Shown: positions 1 to 8,524 of the stretch, piece by piece | Position numbering within the stretch: the first letter of the stretch is position 1 | How the letters are laid out: each line of letters opens with the position of its first letter | NCBI GenBank assembly: GCA_040223615.1 | Contig: JAVKFY010000011.1 | Location: forward strand, 124,001-188,000 | Length of the DNA stretch: 64,000 nucleotides | Direction: 5' to 3' | Origin: JAVKFY01 sp040223615 | Lineage (GTDB): Bacteria > Pseudomonadota > Alphaproteobacteria > GCA-2731375 | Notes under the pieces: model-generated | The model's database searches: none | Told to the model about the DNA's origin: nothing | The model's input: the letters and a program-made list of their open reading frames with translations, nothing else | Translations under genes and position numbers: made by a program

Positions 1-516
1 CGCCGCCACCGCCACGGCCAGCGGCAATGCGGTCCACAGGAAGTCCGGAAAGGCGAACAGGCCGACGCCGCACAGCGCCAGCATCGCGACCATGTCGGTC
101 AGCCGGTCGGCGACCAGCATGGCGCTGGTGCGGTGATAGCGGTAGCCGGCTCGACGGCGCAGCAGCCACAGGCGCAGCGCCTCACCAATCTTGCCCGGCG
201 TCACGCCCATTGCGAAGCCGGCGACGTAGTAGAGCCCGCCCTCGGCCAGGCCAACCGCGTGCAGGCCGAGGGCGCGTGCGAAGAGTTGCCAGCGCAGCAG
301 CCTGGCCAGATAGTTGACCAGCGACAGCGCCAGCAGGCCGGCCAGCAGGCCGGCGTCGAGGCGCGCCAGATAGCCCAGCACCGCCTCACCACCGGCCAGC
401 CCGCCCGCGAGCGTCGCGAGCGCGATCATCGCCGCCAGGCTGCCGACCAGCCAGACCTCCGCGCGCCGCAGACCGCCGCGCACCGGCCAGGCCCGGTCAT
501 CGCCGGGCGTACTCAT
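1..516 (-). CDS. flippase-like integral membrane protein (UPF0104 / LPG-synthase TM-region family), C-terminus cut by window edge
   Basis: The first 172 codons are present; the rest lies beyond base 1. The visible protein is hydrophobic, with a first membrane segment near residues 22-42, a second near 53-72, and a glycine- and arginine-rich loop reading PGKIGEALRLWLLRRR around residues 109-124. That loop, with its GKxGExxR core, is typical of the YbhN/AglD/LPG-synthase transmembrane family, whose members act in lipid or lipid-linked sugar handling in the inner membrane. Its ATG overlaps the TGA of the upstream phosphoribosyltransferase gene by four bases, so the two are translationally coupled. 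This suggests a role in moving or using the polyprenyl-phospho-pentose made by that enzyme (inference). Family confidence is good; substrate is unknown. Confidence 0.75.
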   Translation of the reverse strand, partial: MSTPGDDRAWPVRGGLRRAEVWLVGSLAAMIALATLAGGLAGGEAVLGYLARLDAGLLAGLLALSLVNYLARLLRWQLFARALGLHAVGLAEGGLYYVAGFAMGVTPGKIGEALRLWLLRRRAGYRYHRTSAMLVADRLTDMVAMLALCGVGLFAFPDFLWTALPLAVAVAA

Positions 517-1400
517 GGCCACGGCAGATAGAGCAGTGCCGCGAAGGCAGCCACCCAGCCGGCGATGGTGAGAATCAAGAAACGATCCGACAGCACCACC
601 CTGGTCGGCGAACCGCTCACTTCCATCACCATGGTGAGCTGCAGATAACGCAGCACGCCGATGACCACGAACGGCGCGGTGTAGAACAGCTTGTCGGTGC
701 CGAGCCGCGCCATGACCGTGGCATCGGTCGTGTAGATCAGATAGGCGACCAGCAGCGCCCCCAGGATCACGGAGATGGCGGCGTCGAGGAATGGCTTGGT
801 GTAGCCGTCGAGGCTGGCGCGGTGGCCCTGGCCGAGTTGCTTGGCCAGGTCGTCGCGGCGCTTGGCCAGGGCCAGGAACAGTGCCACCAGCCCGGTCATG
901 ATCACGATCCAGGAACTGGGATCGACATCGACGACCGCAGCGCCGCCCTCGACGCGCAGCACGAAGCCGAGGGCGATGATCACGACGTCGACGATGGCGA
1001 TACGCTTCAGGTACAACGAGTAGGCGACGTTGATCGTCGCATAGACGGCGAGCAGCACGGCGAAGGCTGGGTCCAGCCACCACGCCCCCGCCAGACCGGC
1101 GACCACCAGCGCCGCCATCGTCGCCAGCGCCGCGGGTACCGCGACGGTGCCGGCGGCCAGCGGCCGCTTTCGCTTGGTCGGATGCGCCCGGTCAGCTTCT
1201 CGGTCGACAAAATCGTTCAGCACGTAGATCGCGCTGGCCATGGCGGAAAAGCAGGCAACGGCGGCCAACGCCGCACCCACAGTGGCCAGGTTCACCGCTG
1301 AGGGCGTGAACGCCAGCGGCGCCAGCACGAAGCCGTTCTTCACCCACTGGTGCGGGCGAAGCAACCACAGCAGGGCGGCGAGGCTGGACGGCTGGGACAT
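513..1400 (-). CDS. decaprenyl-phosphate phosphoribosyltransferase-like UbiA-family prenyltransferase
   Basis: A 295-residue UbiA-superfamily membrane protein with about eight or nine hydrophobic segments. The first aspartate-rich site reads NDFVDREADRAHPTKRKRP at about residues 61-79. The HPxKxxRP tail is the signature of DPPR synthases, which move 5-phosphoribose from PRPP to polyprenyl phosphate, rather than of quinone or haem prenyltransferases. In mycobacteria the product leads to decaprenyl-phospho-arabinose; in proteobacteria homologues occur in pentose decoration of glycans or Nod factors. A second polar motif, AKRRDDLAKQ at about 179-188, fits the second substrate site. It is coupled to the flippase-like gene downstream. 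No epimerase (DprE1/DprE2) is visible, but the operon continues off the window. Confidence 0.8.
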   Translation of the reverse strand: MSQPSSLAALLWLLRPHQWVKNGFVLAPLAFTPSAVNLATVGAALAAVACFSAMASAIYVLNDFVDREADRAHPTKRKRPLAAGTVAVPAALATMAALVVAGLAGAWWLDPAFAVLLAVYATINVAYSLYLKRIAIVDVVIIALGFVLRVEGGAAVVDVDPSSWIVIMTGLVALFLALAKRRDDLAKQLGQGHRASLDGYTKPFLDAAISVILGALLVAYLIYTTDATVMARLGTDKLFYTAPFVVIGVLRYLQLTMVMEVSGSPTRVVLSDRFLILTIAGWVAAFAALLYLPWP

Positions 1401-1412
1401 CGGGCACGGTGT

Positions 1413-1435
1413 TATGAATCGTCCCGCGGTTCATA
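1413..1435. repeat. inverted repeat upstream of the phosphoribosyltransferase gene
   Basis: TATGAATCG and CGGTTCATA pair over nine positions (one G-T) around a 5-base centre, 13 bases upstream of the ATG at 1400. It could be a 5' leader hairpin or a regulator operator; it does not look like a terminator because no T-run follows on either strand. Confidence 0.4.
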
Positions 1436-1479
1436 GACCACGCACCGTTAATCTTCCAACACTGCGGATCCGGTTCGGG

Positions 1480-4400
1480 CTACTCCGCCGGCTGCGCCTG
1501 TGGCGACTCGCGGCCGCGATCGGCGATGCGCTTGCGGCTGGCGACATAGGTGTAGACCGCCGGGATCACGTAGAGCGTGAATAGCGTGCCGACCAGGATG
1601 CCGCCGACGATCACCAGGCCGATATCCTGGCGGCTCATGGCGCCGGCGCCCGACGCGACCGCCAGCGGCACGGCGCCGAAGACCATGGCGCCGGTGGTCA
1701 TCAGGATCGGGCGCAACCGCAGCCCGGCCGCCTCAATCACCGCGTCGGTCAGACTGGCGCCGGCCTCGTGGCGCTGATTGGCGAACTCGACAATCAGGAT
1801 GCCGTGCTTGGTGATCAGGCCGATCAGGGTGACGATGCCGACCTTGGAATAGATGTTCAGCGTCGAGCCGTCTAGCCACAGCGCGCCCAGCCCGCCGGCG
1901 ATCGACAGCGGCACCGTCAGCATGATGATGAACGGCGAGCGAAAGCTCTCGAACTGCGCCGCCAGCACCAGGTAGATGAAGGCCAGCGACAGCACCAGGG
2001 TGAAGTAGATCGACTCGCTGGAGACCCGGAACTCGCGGCTCTCGCCGGTATAGTCGCGGGTGGTGCCGGGCGGCAGCACCTCGTCGGCGGTCTTGGCCAT
2101 GAACTCGAGCACCTCGCCCAGCGCGTAGCCTGGTGCCAGGTTGGCGGTGATGGTGGCGGCGCGAAGCTGGTTGAAGTGGTTCAGCTCGCGCGGCGCCACG
2201 GTCTCCGACACGGTCACCAGGTTGGCGAGCTGGATCAGCCGGCCGTCGCCGCCGCGCACGTAGAGCTTCGGCAGGTCGGACGGGCTGGTGCGGTACGGGT
2301 CGGCGACCTTGACCACCACGTCATATTGCTGGCCGTCGCGCTTGAACCGGGTGACCTGACGGCCGCCCAGCAGGGTTTCCAGGGTGCGGCCCAGCACTTC
2401 GGCCGGCACGCCCATGTCGGCGGCCCGCGCGCGGTCGACGTCGATCTTGAGCTGCGGCTTGTTCAGCACCAGGTCGCTTTCCAGGTTCACCAGCGCAGGA
2501 TTCTCCCGCAGCTTGTCCATGAAGGCGTTCGACATCTCCTGCAGCTTCTCGTACGGCTGCGTGGTCTGGATGACGAAGCCAACCGGCTTGTTGCGCACCG
2601 ATTGCCCCAGCGGCGGCGGGTTGATCGGAAACGCCATGATGCCGGGGATGCCGAAGAAGCGCGGCGCGATGGAAGCGCCGATTTCCTGCTGGGTTCGCTC
2701 GCGCTCGCCCCACGGCTTCAGGCCGGCGAAGGCGATGCCCTTGTTCACGACCGGGAAGCCGGAAACCACGAAGTAACGCTCGATCTCCGGCACCGTCGCC
2801 AGGATCTCCTCGATCTGGCGCGCGTATATGTCGGTGAAGTCGATGGTCGAGCCTTCCGGGCCGAAGTAGAAGCCGACAATGGTGCCCTGGTCCTCGTAGG
2901 GCGCCAGCTCCTCCTTGAGCTGGGTGAAGAAGAAATAACCGCCGGCCGCGACACCGATGCCGACCAGCAGCACCAGCGGACGAACCTTCAGCGACCAGCG
3001 CAGGCTGCGGCGATAGCCGGCGGTGATGCCGTTCAGGAACCGCTCGGTGGCCCGGAAGATCAGGCCGTGCTTCTCGTTGCGCTTCAGGAACAGCGAACAC
3101 ATCATCGGCGACGCCGTCAGCGCCACGAAGCCGGAAACCAGCACCGCGCCGGCCAGGGTCAGCGCGAATTCGGTAAACAGCTTGCCGGTGGTGCCGCCCT
3201 GGAACGCGACCGGCAGATACACCGCCGCCAGGGTCAGGGTCATGGCGACGACGGCGAAGGTGATCTCGCGGGCGCCGTCGATGGCGGCGCGGAACGGCGA
3301 TTTGCCCTCCTCCACGTGCCGGTAGATGTTTTCCAGCATGACGATGGCGTCGTCGACCACCAGGCCGATGGCCAGCACCATGGCCAGCAGGGTCAACGTG
3401 TTGATCGAAAAGCCGAACAGCTCCATCAGCGCGAAGGCGCCGATCAGCGAGATCGGGATGGTGACCAGCGGGATCAGGGTGGCGCGGATCGAGCGCAGGA
3501 AGGCGAAGATGATCAGCACCACCAGCCCGACCGCCTCCAGGATCGTCTGGTAGACGTTCTTGATCGACTCGGCGATGAACTTGGAGCGGTCGTAGGCGAC
3601 CTTGGCGACCATGCCCTGCGGCAGACCGTCGACGATCGCCGGGATCTTCTTGTAGACCGCGTCGGCCACGTCGAGCGGGTTCGCCGTGGCTTGCTTGATC
3701 ACGCCCAGCGCCACCGCGCTCTCGCCGTTGAAGCGCACGATGCGGCGCTCGTCGAGCGGGCCGAGCTCGGCATGGCCGACGTCGATCAGCCGCACCAGAT
3801 AGCCTTGCGCGGTCTTCTTGATGACCATGTCGTTGAACTGCTGCGGCAGCTTCAGGTCGGTCTCCGACAGCACCGTGAACTCGCGGTAGCGGCTCTCCAC
3901 GAGACCGGCCGGGACCTCGACATTCTCGCGCCGCAGCGCCGCCTCGATGTCCTGCGGCGTCAGCCGGTAGGCGGCGAGACGGTCGGGATCGAGCCAGATC
4001 CGCATCGAATAGCGGCGCTCGCCGAAGATGCGGACCTGGGCGGCACCGGGGATGGTCTGCAGCTGGTCCTTCACGTAGCGGTCGGCGTAGTCAGTGATCT
4101 CCATCGACGAGTGCCGGTCGGACCAGAAGGCGATGTAGATGGTCGGCTGGGCGTCGGCCTCGACCTTCTCGATGATCGGCTCGTCGACCTCGTCGGGCAG
4201 GTTGCGCCGCGCCCGGCTGACCCGGTCACGCACGTCGGCGGCGGCCGAGGACGGGTCGCGATCGAGCGTGAAGGTGGCGGTGATCTGTGACTGGTCCTGG
4301 CGGCTGACCGAGGTGATGAAGTCGATGCCCTCGATGCCGGCCAGCACCTCTTCCAGCGCCTGGGTCACCTGGCTCTCGATGATCTCCGCGCTGGCGCCGC

Positions 4401-4554
4401 GATAGACGGTGGTGACGGTGACCACCGGCGGGTCGATCTTCGGATACTCGCGCACCGTCAAGCGGGTATATGAGACCAGCCCGACCAGGATCACGATCAG
4501 GCTCAGCACCGTGGCGAAGACCGGGCGGCGGATGCAGAGCTCGGAAATATTCAT
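1480..4554 (-). CDS. RND efflux pump inner-membrane permease (HAE1 family)
   Basis: 1024 residues, the normal length for AcrB/MexF-type proton-driven exporters. It begins MNISELCIRRPVFATVLS, the classic first membrane helix of HAE1 permeases. The two large periplasmic loops are present (about 35-335 and 560-860), and twelve membrane helices are expected. The helix-4 proton relay is visible as LAIGLVVDDAIVMLENIYR near residues 395-413, with paired aspartates. The C-terminal helices (TKHGILIVEFANQRHEAG) are also canonical. It forms a two-gene operon with the adaptor immediately upstream, overlapping by ATGA. No outer-membrane channel gene lies in the window, so the pump probably recruits a TolC-like partner encoded elsewhere. 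Substrates cannot be predicted. Confidence 0.95.
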   Translation of the reverse strand: MNISELCIRRPVFATVLSLIVILVGLVSYTRLTVREYPKIDPPVVTVTTVYRGASAEIIESQVTQALEEVLAGIEGIDFITSVSRQDQSQITATFTLDRDPSSAAADVRDRVSRARRNLPDEVDEPIIEKVEADAQPTIYIAFWSDRHSSMEITDYADRYVKDQLQTIPGAAQVRIFGERRYSMRIWLDPDRLAAYRLTPQDIEAALRRENVEVPAGLVESRYREFTVLSETDLKLPQQFNDMVIKKTAQGYLVRLIDVGHAELGPLDERRIVRFNGESAVALGVIKQATANPLDVADAVYKKIPAIVDGLPQGMVAKVAYDRSKFIAESIKNVYQTILEAVGLVVLIIFAFLRSIRATLIPLVTIPISLIGAFALMELFGFSINTLTLLAMVLAIGLVVDDAIVMLENIYRHVEEGKSPFRAAIDGAREITFAVVAMTLTLAAVYLPVAFQGGTTGKLFTEFALTLAGAVLVSGFVALTASPMMCSLFLKRNEKHGLIFRATERFLNGITAGYRRSLRWSLKVRPLVLLVGIGVAAGGYFFFTQLKEELAPYEDQGTIVGFYFGPEGSTIDFTDIYARQIEEILATVPEIERYFVVSGFPVVNKGIAFAGLKPWGERERTQQEIGASIAPRFFGIPGIMAFPINPPPLGQSVRNKPVGFVIQTTQPYEKLQEMSNAFMDKLRENPALVNLESDLVLNKPQLKIDVDRARAADMGVPAEVLGRTLETLLGGRQVTRFKRDGQQYDVVVKVADPYRTSPSDLPKLYVRGGDGRLIQLANLVTVSETVAPRELNHFNQLRAATITANLAPGYALGEVLEFMAKTADEVLPPGTTRDYTGESREFRVSSESIYFTLVLSLAFIYLVLAAQFESFRSPFIIMLTVPLSIAGGLGALWLDGSTLNIYSKVGIVTLIGLITKHGILIVEFANQRHEAGASLTDAVIEAAGLRLRPILMTTGAMVFGAVPLAVASGAGAMSRQDIGLVIVGGILVGTLFTLYVIPAVYTYVASRKRIADRGRESPQAQPAE

Positions 4555-5582
4555 CGCGCAGGCTCCAGCACCTTCACCGGCGAGCCTTCGCGGATCTTGA
4601 GCTGGCCGGCGGTGACCACCACGTCACCGGCCACCAGCCCGTCGACGATCTCGGCGCGGCCGTAGGCGCGCAGGCCGATGCGGATCTCGGTCTGCTTGGC
4701 GACGCCGTCGACGACCTTGAACACGAACAGCTTGTCGCCGCGCGGCACGATCGCCTGCTCGGGAATCAGCACCGCAGATTGCTGGCGTTCGACGATGATG
4801 TTGGTCCGCGCGAACAGGCCAGGCTTCAGCACGCCGTCCGGGTTCGGCACCGTCGCGCGCAGCGCCAGCGAGCGGCCCAGCGGGTCGACCCGCGGGCTGA
4901 TCGCGGTCAGCGTGCCCTCGAACGCCTGCCCGGGCAGCGCGTCGACCTCCAGCTTCACCACCTGGCCGACCGACAGGAACCGCAGGTAGCGTTCCGGCAC
5001 CTCCAGGTCGATCTTCACCGGATCGATGTCGTCCAGCGTGACCAGGTCGGTGCCGGATTCGACATAGGCGCCGCGGTCGATGCGGACGATGCCGGCGGTA
5101 CCGTCGAACGGCGCGGTGATGCGGGTCTTCTGCAGCCGCACCCTGGCGACCGTCGCCGTCGCCTGGTTGGTCTCAAGCTGCGAGAGCGCCTCGTCGCGGG
5201 TACGCGCGGTGCCGGCGCGACGCTGCAGCAGCTCATTGGCCCGGTCGAGGTTCGACTTGGCCAGCTTCAGGCCGACCTCGGCACGCTGCAGCTCGGCGTT
5301 GAACAGCGCGTCGTCGAGCGTGAACAGCAACTGGCCCTGCTTCACCGCCGCGCCGTCCTCGACGCCGATCCGGATGACCACGCCGGCGATCTCCGGGCGC
5401 ACGATGATCGATTTGTCGGCCAGCAGCGAACCGACCGCGTGCACGGTCTCCAGCAAGCTCTCAACCGCCACCGGCACGGCCTCGACCGGCGTCGGCGGAC
5501 GACCTTGCGCCATGGCTGCCGACGGCGACGCGAACAAGAGCGCGACCGCCGCCGGGCGAATCCAGCGGTTCATCGACCTCAT
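4551..5582 (-). CDS. RND efflux periplasmic adaptor (membrane fusion protein, HlyD/AcrA type)
   Basis: 343 residues from the ATG at 5582 (an in-frame ATG at 5573 would give 340). It opens with an export signal (hydrophobic AAVALLFASPSAAMA, cleavage likely after about residue 25). Next come a split lipoyl/barrel-sandwich domain (IIVRPEIAGVVIRIGVEDGAAVKQGQ), an alpha-hairpin of about 60 residues (FNAELQRAEVGLKLAKSNL), the second lipoyl half, a beta-barrel and a membrane-proximal domain ending LKIREGSPVKVLEPAR. The adaptor bridges the RND permease and an outer-membrane channel. Much longer upstream reading is open in this frame to 6059, but it is the shadow of pcaB and lacks a signal peptide. 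Confidence 0.92.
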   Translation of the reverse strand: MRSMNRWIRPAAVALLFASPSAAMAQGRPPTPVEAVPVAVESLLETVHAVGSLLADKSIIVRPEIAGVVIRIGVEDGAAVKQGQLLFTLDDALFNAELQRAEVGLKLAKSNLDRANELLQRRAGTARTRDEALSQLETNQATATVARVRLQKTRITAPFDGTAGIVRIDRGAYVESGTDLVTLDDIDPVKIDLEVPERYLRFLSVGQVVKLEVDALPGQAFEGTLTAISPRVDPLGRSLALRATVPNPDGVLKPGLFARTNIIVERQQSAVLIPEQAIVPRGDKLFVFKVVDGVAKQTEIRIGLRAYGRAEIVDGLVAGDVVVTAGQLKIREGSPVKVLEPAR

Positions 5583-5591
5583 AAACCTTTT

Positions 5592-5613
5592 ACGTTCCTC
5601 GAAGAGACGTTCC
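5592..5613. repeat. tandem ACGTTCC direct repeat upstream of the efflux operon
   Basis: ACGTTCC occurs at 5592-5598 and 5607-5613 (15-base period) just upstream of the adaptor start. It is a possible regulator site; short and unsupported by other data. Confidence 0.25.
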
Positions 5614-5665
5614 GTCCCTGTTCGCGCCTCACGGTATGGGCCGACCCGGCGGTTGGCAAGCGCCC

Positions 5666-7018
5666 CTAACCGGCCGCCGGCAACACCTTGGCATAGTGTG
5701 CCAGCGCCCGGTCGATGAAGGCGGCACCAGCGCCCTGGTAGGCCAGCGGATCGAAACAGGCCGCGAGCGCCTCGGGCGACAGCGCGGCGGCGACCTCGGG
5801 CACCTCGGCGAGGACGTCTTTCAGGTGCCGGTCCTCGGCTTGCGCGGCCCGGCACCCGGCTTCGACGACCTTCTTGGCCTCGGGCCGCCCGAGGTGCGGC
5901 GCCAGCGCCATCATCGCCGCCTCGGCCAGCACCAGGCCCTGGGTCAGGTCGAGATTGCGGGCCATGCGGGCGGTGTCGACCTCCAGCGTCGCCAGCGCGG
6001 TGGCGACTCGCGCCACGGCGCCGGAAGTATGGATGAACAAAGCCGGCAGCGCGATCCACTCGGCATGCCAGGCGCCGGCGGCACGTTCGTGCTCCTGCTC
6101 CGCCGCGCCCTGCACCGCCGGGACCAGTGCGACGGCCTGGCGCGCGGCGGCCAGCGCGAAAAGGGCGTCCACCGGGTTGCGCTTGTGCGGCAGCGTCGAG
6201 GAGCCGCCCTTACCGGCCGCCGGCGCCTCGAACGCCTCCGCCACCTCGGTCTGCATCATCAGGGTCAGGTCGCGGGCGATCTTGGCCATCGAGCCGGCGA
6301 GGCTGCCGAGCTGGCCGGCGACGGCGCCGATCCGGTCGCGTTCGGCATGCCACGGCAGTACCGGCTCCGGCAGGTCCAGTTCGGCGGCCAGCGCCGCCAT
6401 GATCTTCAGCCCGTCCTCGGCGCCAAGCGAAGCCAGCGTTCCCGCCGCGCCGCCGAACTGCAGCGCGATGGCCTCGGCCCGCAGCGCCCGCAGCCGCTCG
6501 ACCTGACGTACCGCGAGGTCGAGCCAGCGCGCCGCCTTCAGCCCGAAGGTGATCGGCAGCGCCTGCTGCAACAGCGTGCGGCCGACCATCGGCGTGTCGC
6601 GGTGGTCGCGGGCCAGGCGCGCCGCGGCGTCGGCCAGTGCGGCAAGCTGCGTTTCCAGCAGGTCGAAGGCGCCGCGCATCTGTAGCGCCAGGCCGGTGTC
6701 CATCACGTCCTGGCTGGTGCCGCCCCAATGCACGACCCGGGCCGCCTCGCCCTCCAGCTTGGACGTGAGGTGCTTCACGAGGGGGATGGCGGGATTGCCG
6801 GCGATGCTCATCTCGGCGTACAGCGCCGGCAGGTCGTAGAGTTCGGCCCGGCACTGCGCCTCGATGGCGTCCGCCGCGGCGGCCGGGATCACGCCAAGCC
6901 GGCCCTCGACGCGAGCCAACGCCGCCTCGAAATCCAGCATCGCCTGCACCCGCGCGACATCGTCGAACAGCGCCGCCATCGCCGGCGCCCCGAACGCGGC
7001 ATCGTGCAGCGCACTCAT
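5666..7018 (-). CDS. pcaB: 3-carboxy-cis,cis-muconate cycloisomerase
   Basis: 450 residues, fumarase/aspartase superfamily. The signature loop reads GSSTLPHKRNPVDA around residues 272-285, matching the GSSxMPxKxNP consensus with the catalytic serine. The N-terminus (MSALHDAAFGAPAMAALFDD) is typical of PcaB, which converts 3-carboxy-cis,cis-muconate from protocatechuate ring cleavage to 4-carboxymuconolactone. An open frame continues nine codons upstream, but the chosen ATG at 7018 begins the alignable protein. It lies downstream of pcaH and pcaG in the same direction, which makes the assignment secure against adenylosuccinate lyase. The pcaG-pcaB gap is filled by a 59-bp structured repeat. 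Confidence 0.93.
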   Translation of the reverse strand: MSALHDAAFGAPAMAALFDDVARVQAMLDFEAALARVEGRLGVIPAAAADAIEAQCRAELYDLPALYAEMSIAGNPAIPLVKHLTSKLEGEAARVVHWGGTSQDVMDTGLALQMRGAFDLLETQLAALADAAARLARDHRDTPMVGRTLLQQALPITFGLKAARWLDLAVRQVERLRALRAEAIALQFGGAAGTLASLGAEDGLKIMAALAAELDLPEPVLPWHAERDRIGAVAGQLGSLAGSMAKIARDLTLMMQTEVAEAFEAPAAGKGGSSTLPHKRNPVDALFALAAARQAVALVPAVQGAAEQEHERAAGAWHAEWIALPALFIHTSGAVARVATALATLEVDTARMARNLDLTQGLVLAEAAMMALAPHLGRPEAKKVVEAGCRAAQAEDRHLKDVLAEVPEVAAALSPEALAACFDPLAYQGAGAAFIDRALAHYAKVLPAAG

Positions 7019-7077
7019 GGCCGTGCCCGACAGGACGCGGCCCACTTAAAGCTATGAGCGTGCTGTTGCGCGCTCAT
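7019..7077. repeat. 59-bp two-hairpin dispersed repeat, copy 1
   Basis: It fills the pcaG-pcaB spacer exactly. Hairpin 1: GGCCGTG (7019-7025) with CGCGGCC (7036-7042, one G-U type pair). Hairpin 2: ATGAGCG (7054-7060) with CGCTCAT (7071-7077). A second copy of identical length lies at 62275-62333, with 48 of 59 positions identical by hand count. Confidence 0.75.
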
Positions 7078-7646
7078 CAGGCGTCGAAGAACACGGTCTC
7101 GTCGTCGCCCTGCAGCACGATGCGCAGGCGGTAGACCGGCGGCGTGCCGTCATCGCGCTGTGCGATCAGGGTGCCGCGACGCGCCTCGGGCACCGAGCCC
7201 AGAACCGGGTCGACCTTGTTGGCGCCGTTCTCGTCGGCGAAGTAGAGGCGGGTGTAGGCATGGTTCGGCATGCCGCGGGCGAAGACCGTCAGGTTCAGGT
7301 GCGGCGCCTGCAACACGTTGCCGCGCCCCGGCACCTGGCCCGGCTTGATGGTCTCGAACCAGAAGCAGCCCTCGGCGTCGGTCGGTGAGCGGCCCCAGCC
7401 CTTGAAACTGGCATCGACCGGCTTGTCCTGGGTGTCGTCGGGATGGTCGTAGCGGCCGGCGGCGTTGGCCTGCCACACCTCGATCAGCGCGTCCGGGACC
7501 ACCGCGCCGGCGCCGTCGATCACCTGTCCCTCGACGCGGATGCGGGTGCCCTGCGCGCCAGCTTCGGCGATATGGTGCCGGTTCATCTGGTCGAAGCCGA
7601 GCCGCAGGTAGGGGCCGACGGTCTGCGACGGGGTCTGCATCGGCAT
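7077..7646 (-). CDS. pcaG: protocatechuate 3,4-dioxygenase, alpha subunit
   Basis: 189 residues, starting MPMQTPSQTVGPY (an ATG two codons later is also possible). The TPSQTVGPY opening, the EVWQANAAGRYDHPDD segment and PHLNLTVFARGM are hallmarks of the alpha subunit, which lacks the iron ligands but completes the active site of the alpha-beta dioxygenase. The enzyme opens the protocatechuate ring between the hydroxyls to give 3-carboxy-cis,cis-muconate, the PcaB substrate. It starts three bases after the pcaH stop, so the subunits are co-translated as usual. Confidence 0.95.
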   Translation of the reverse strand: MPMQTPSQTVGPYLRLGFDQMNRHHIAEAGAQGTRIRVEGQVIDGAGAVVPDALIEVWQANAAGRYDHPDDTQDKPVDASFKGWGRSPTDAEGCFWFETIKPGQVPGRGNVLQAPHLNLTVFARGMPNHAYTRLYFADENGANKVDPVLGSVPEARRGTLIAQRDDGTPPVYRLRIVLQGDDETVFFDA

Positions 7647-7649
7647 CGT

Positions 7650-8357
7650 CTAGTTCTCCATGGGTGTGGCGTCGCGGCCACGCAGCACGATGTCGAAGCG
7701 CCAGCCGAGCGCGAAATCGGGCCGCGTCAGCTCGTGGTCGTACCGCGCCACCAGCAGGTCGCGGCTGGCCGCCGGCACGCCGTTGAAGATCGGGTCGAGC
7801 GGCAGCAGCGGGTCGCCCTGGAAATACATCTGCGTCACCAGCCGGGTCAGGAAGCTCGGTCCGAACAGCGACAGGTGGATATGCGGCGGCCGCCAGGCGT
7901 TCTGGTGGTTCGGCCACGGATAGGCGCCAGGCCGGATCGAGACGTAGCTGTAGTTGCCCTGCTCATCGGTGACGCAGCGACCGGTGCCCTGGAAATTCGG
8001 ATCGAGCGGCGCATCGTGCTGATCCCGCTCGTGGTTGTAGCGGCCGGCGGCATTGCACTGCCAGACCTCGACCAGGGTGTTCGGCACCGGCCGGCCGGCC
8101 TCGTCCAGGACCCGGCCGGAGACCACGATACGCTCGCCGACGGCTTCCGCCGTGGCGCCGGCCACATGGGTCAGATCGTCGTCGCCCGGCTGCATGTCGT
8201 CGTGCCCGAACAGCGGCCCGGTCAGCTCCGACAAGGTCTGCGGCAGCGGCAACAGCCGTTGCTTCGGCGCGCGCAGCCGCGTCGATTTGTACTCCGGCGT
8301 CAGGTAGGGCGGGTGCGCGGCCCAGTCGCGGGGGGTGTAGTCGGCGGGCTCGCTCAT
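7650..8357 (-). CDS. pcaH: protocatechuate 3,4-dioxygenase, beta subunit
   Basis: 235 residues from ATG 8357 (MSEPADYTPRDW). The non-haem Fe(III) ligands can be placed as Tyr107 (GRYNHERD), Tyr146 (GAYPWPN) and His159/His161 (PPHIHLS). Their spacing of 39, 13 and 2 residues equals that of Pseudomonas PcaH. It is the first gene of a minus-strand pcaHGB operon. The reading frame stays open upstream to 8531, but that extension is Arg-rich, overlaps the divergent gene's leader and has no PcaH similarity. No pca regulator gene (pcaQ, pcaR) is adjacent, and I could not recognise a PcaQ box in the 167-base divergent spacer. Confidence 0.96.
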   Translation of the reverse strand: MSEPADYTPRDWAAHPPYLTPEYKSTRLRAPKQRLLPLPQTLSELTGPLFGHDDMQPGDDDLTHVAGATAEAVGERIVVSGRVLDEAGRPVPNTLVEVWQCNAAGRYNHERDQHDAPLDPNFQGTGRCVTDEQGNYSYVSIRPGAYPWPNHQNAWRPPHIHLSLFGPSFLTRLVTQMYFQGDPLLPLDPIFNGVPAASRDLLVARYDHELTRPDFALGWRFDIVLRGRDATPMEN

Positions 8358-8524
8358 GATCGGCGTCCTCGTGGCTATCTCTGGTGCCATTATCGACGGC
8401 ATAGGCCGCAGATACAGGCCCCAACGCCAATATGTCGCACGAAACCCCGGAAAACAGGTGGAACCGGCCGACGGCCGCGCGCGTTTCTCCCGCTGACGCG
8501 AACCATCCCCAAGGAGGGAGCAAG

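Noticed and set aside
2176..4290. A 704-codon plus-strand open frame opposite the RND permease
   Set aside because: Composition is His/Arg/Asp/Gln-rich with no domain; it is the usual antisense frame opposite a high-GC gene.
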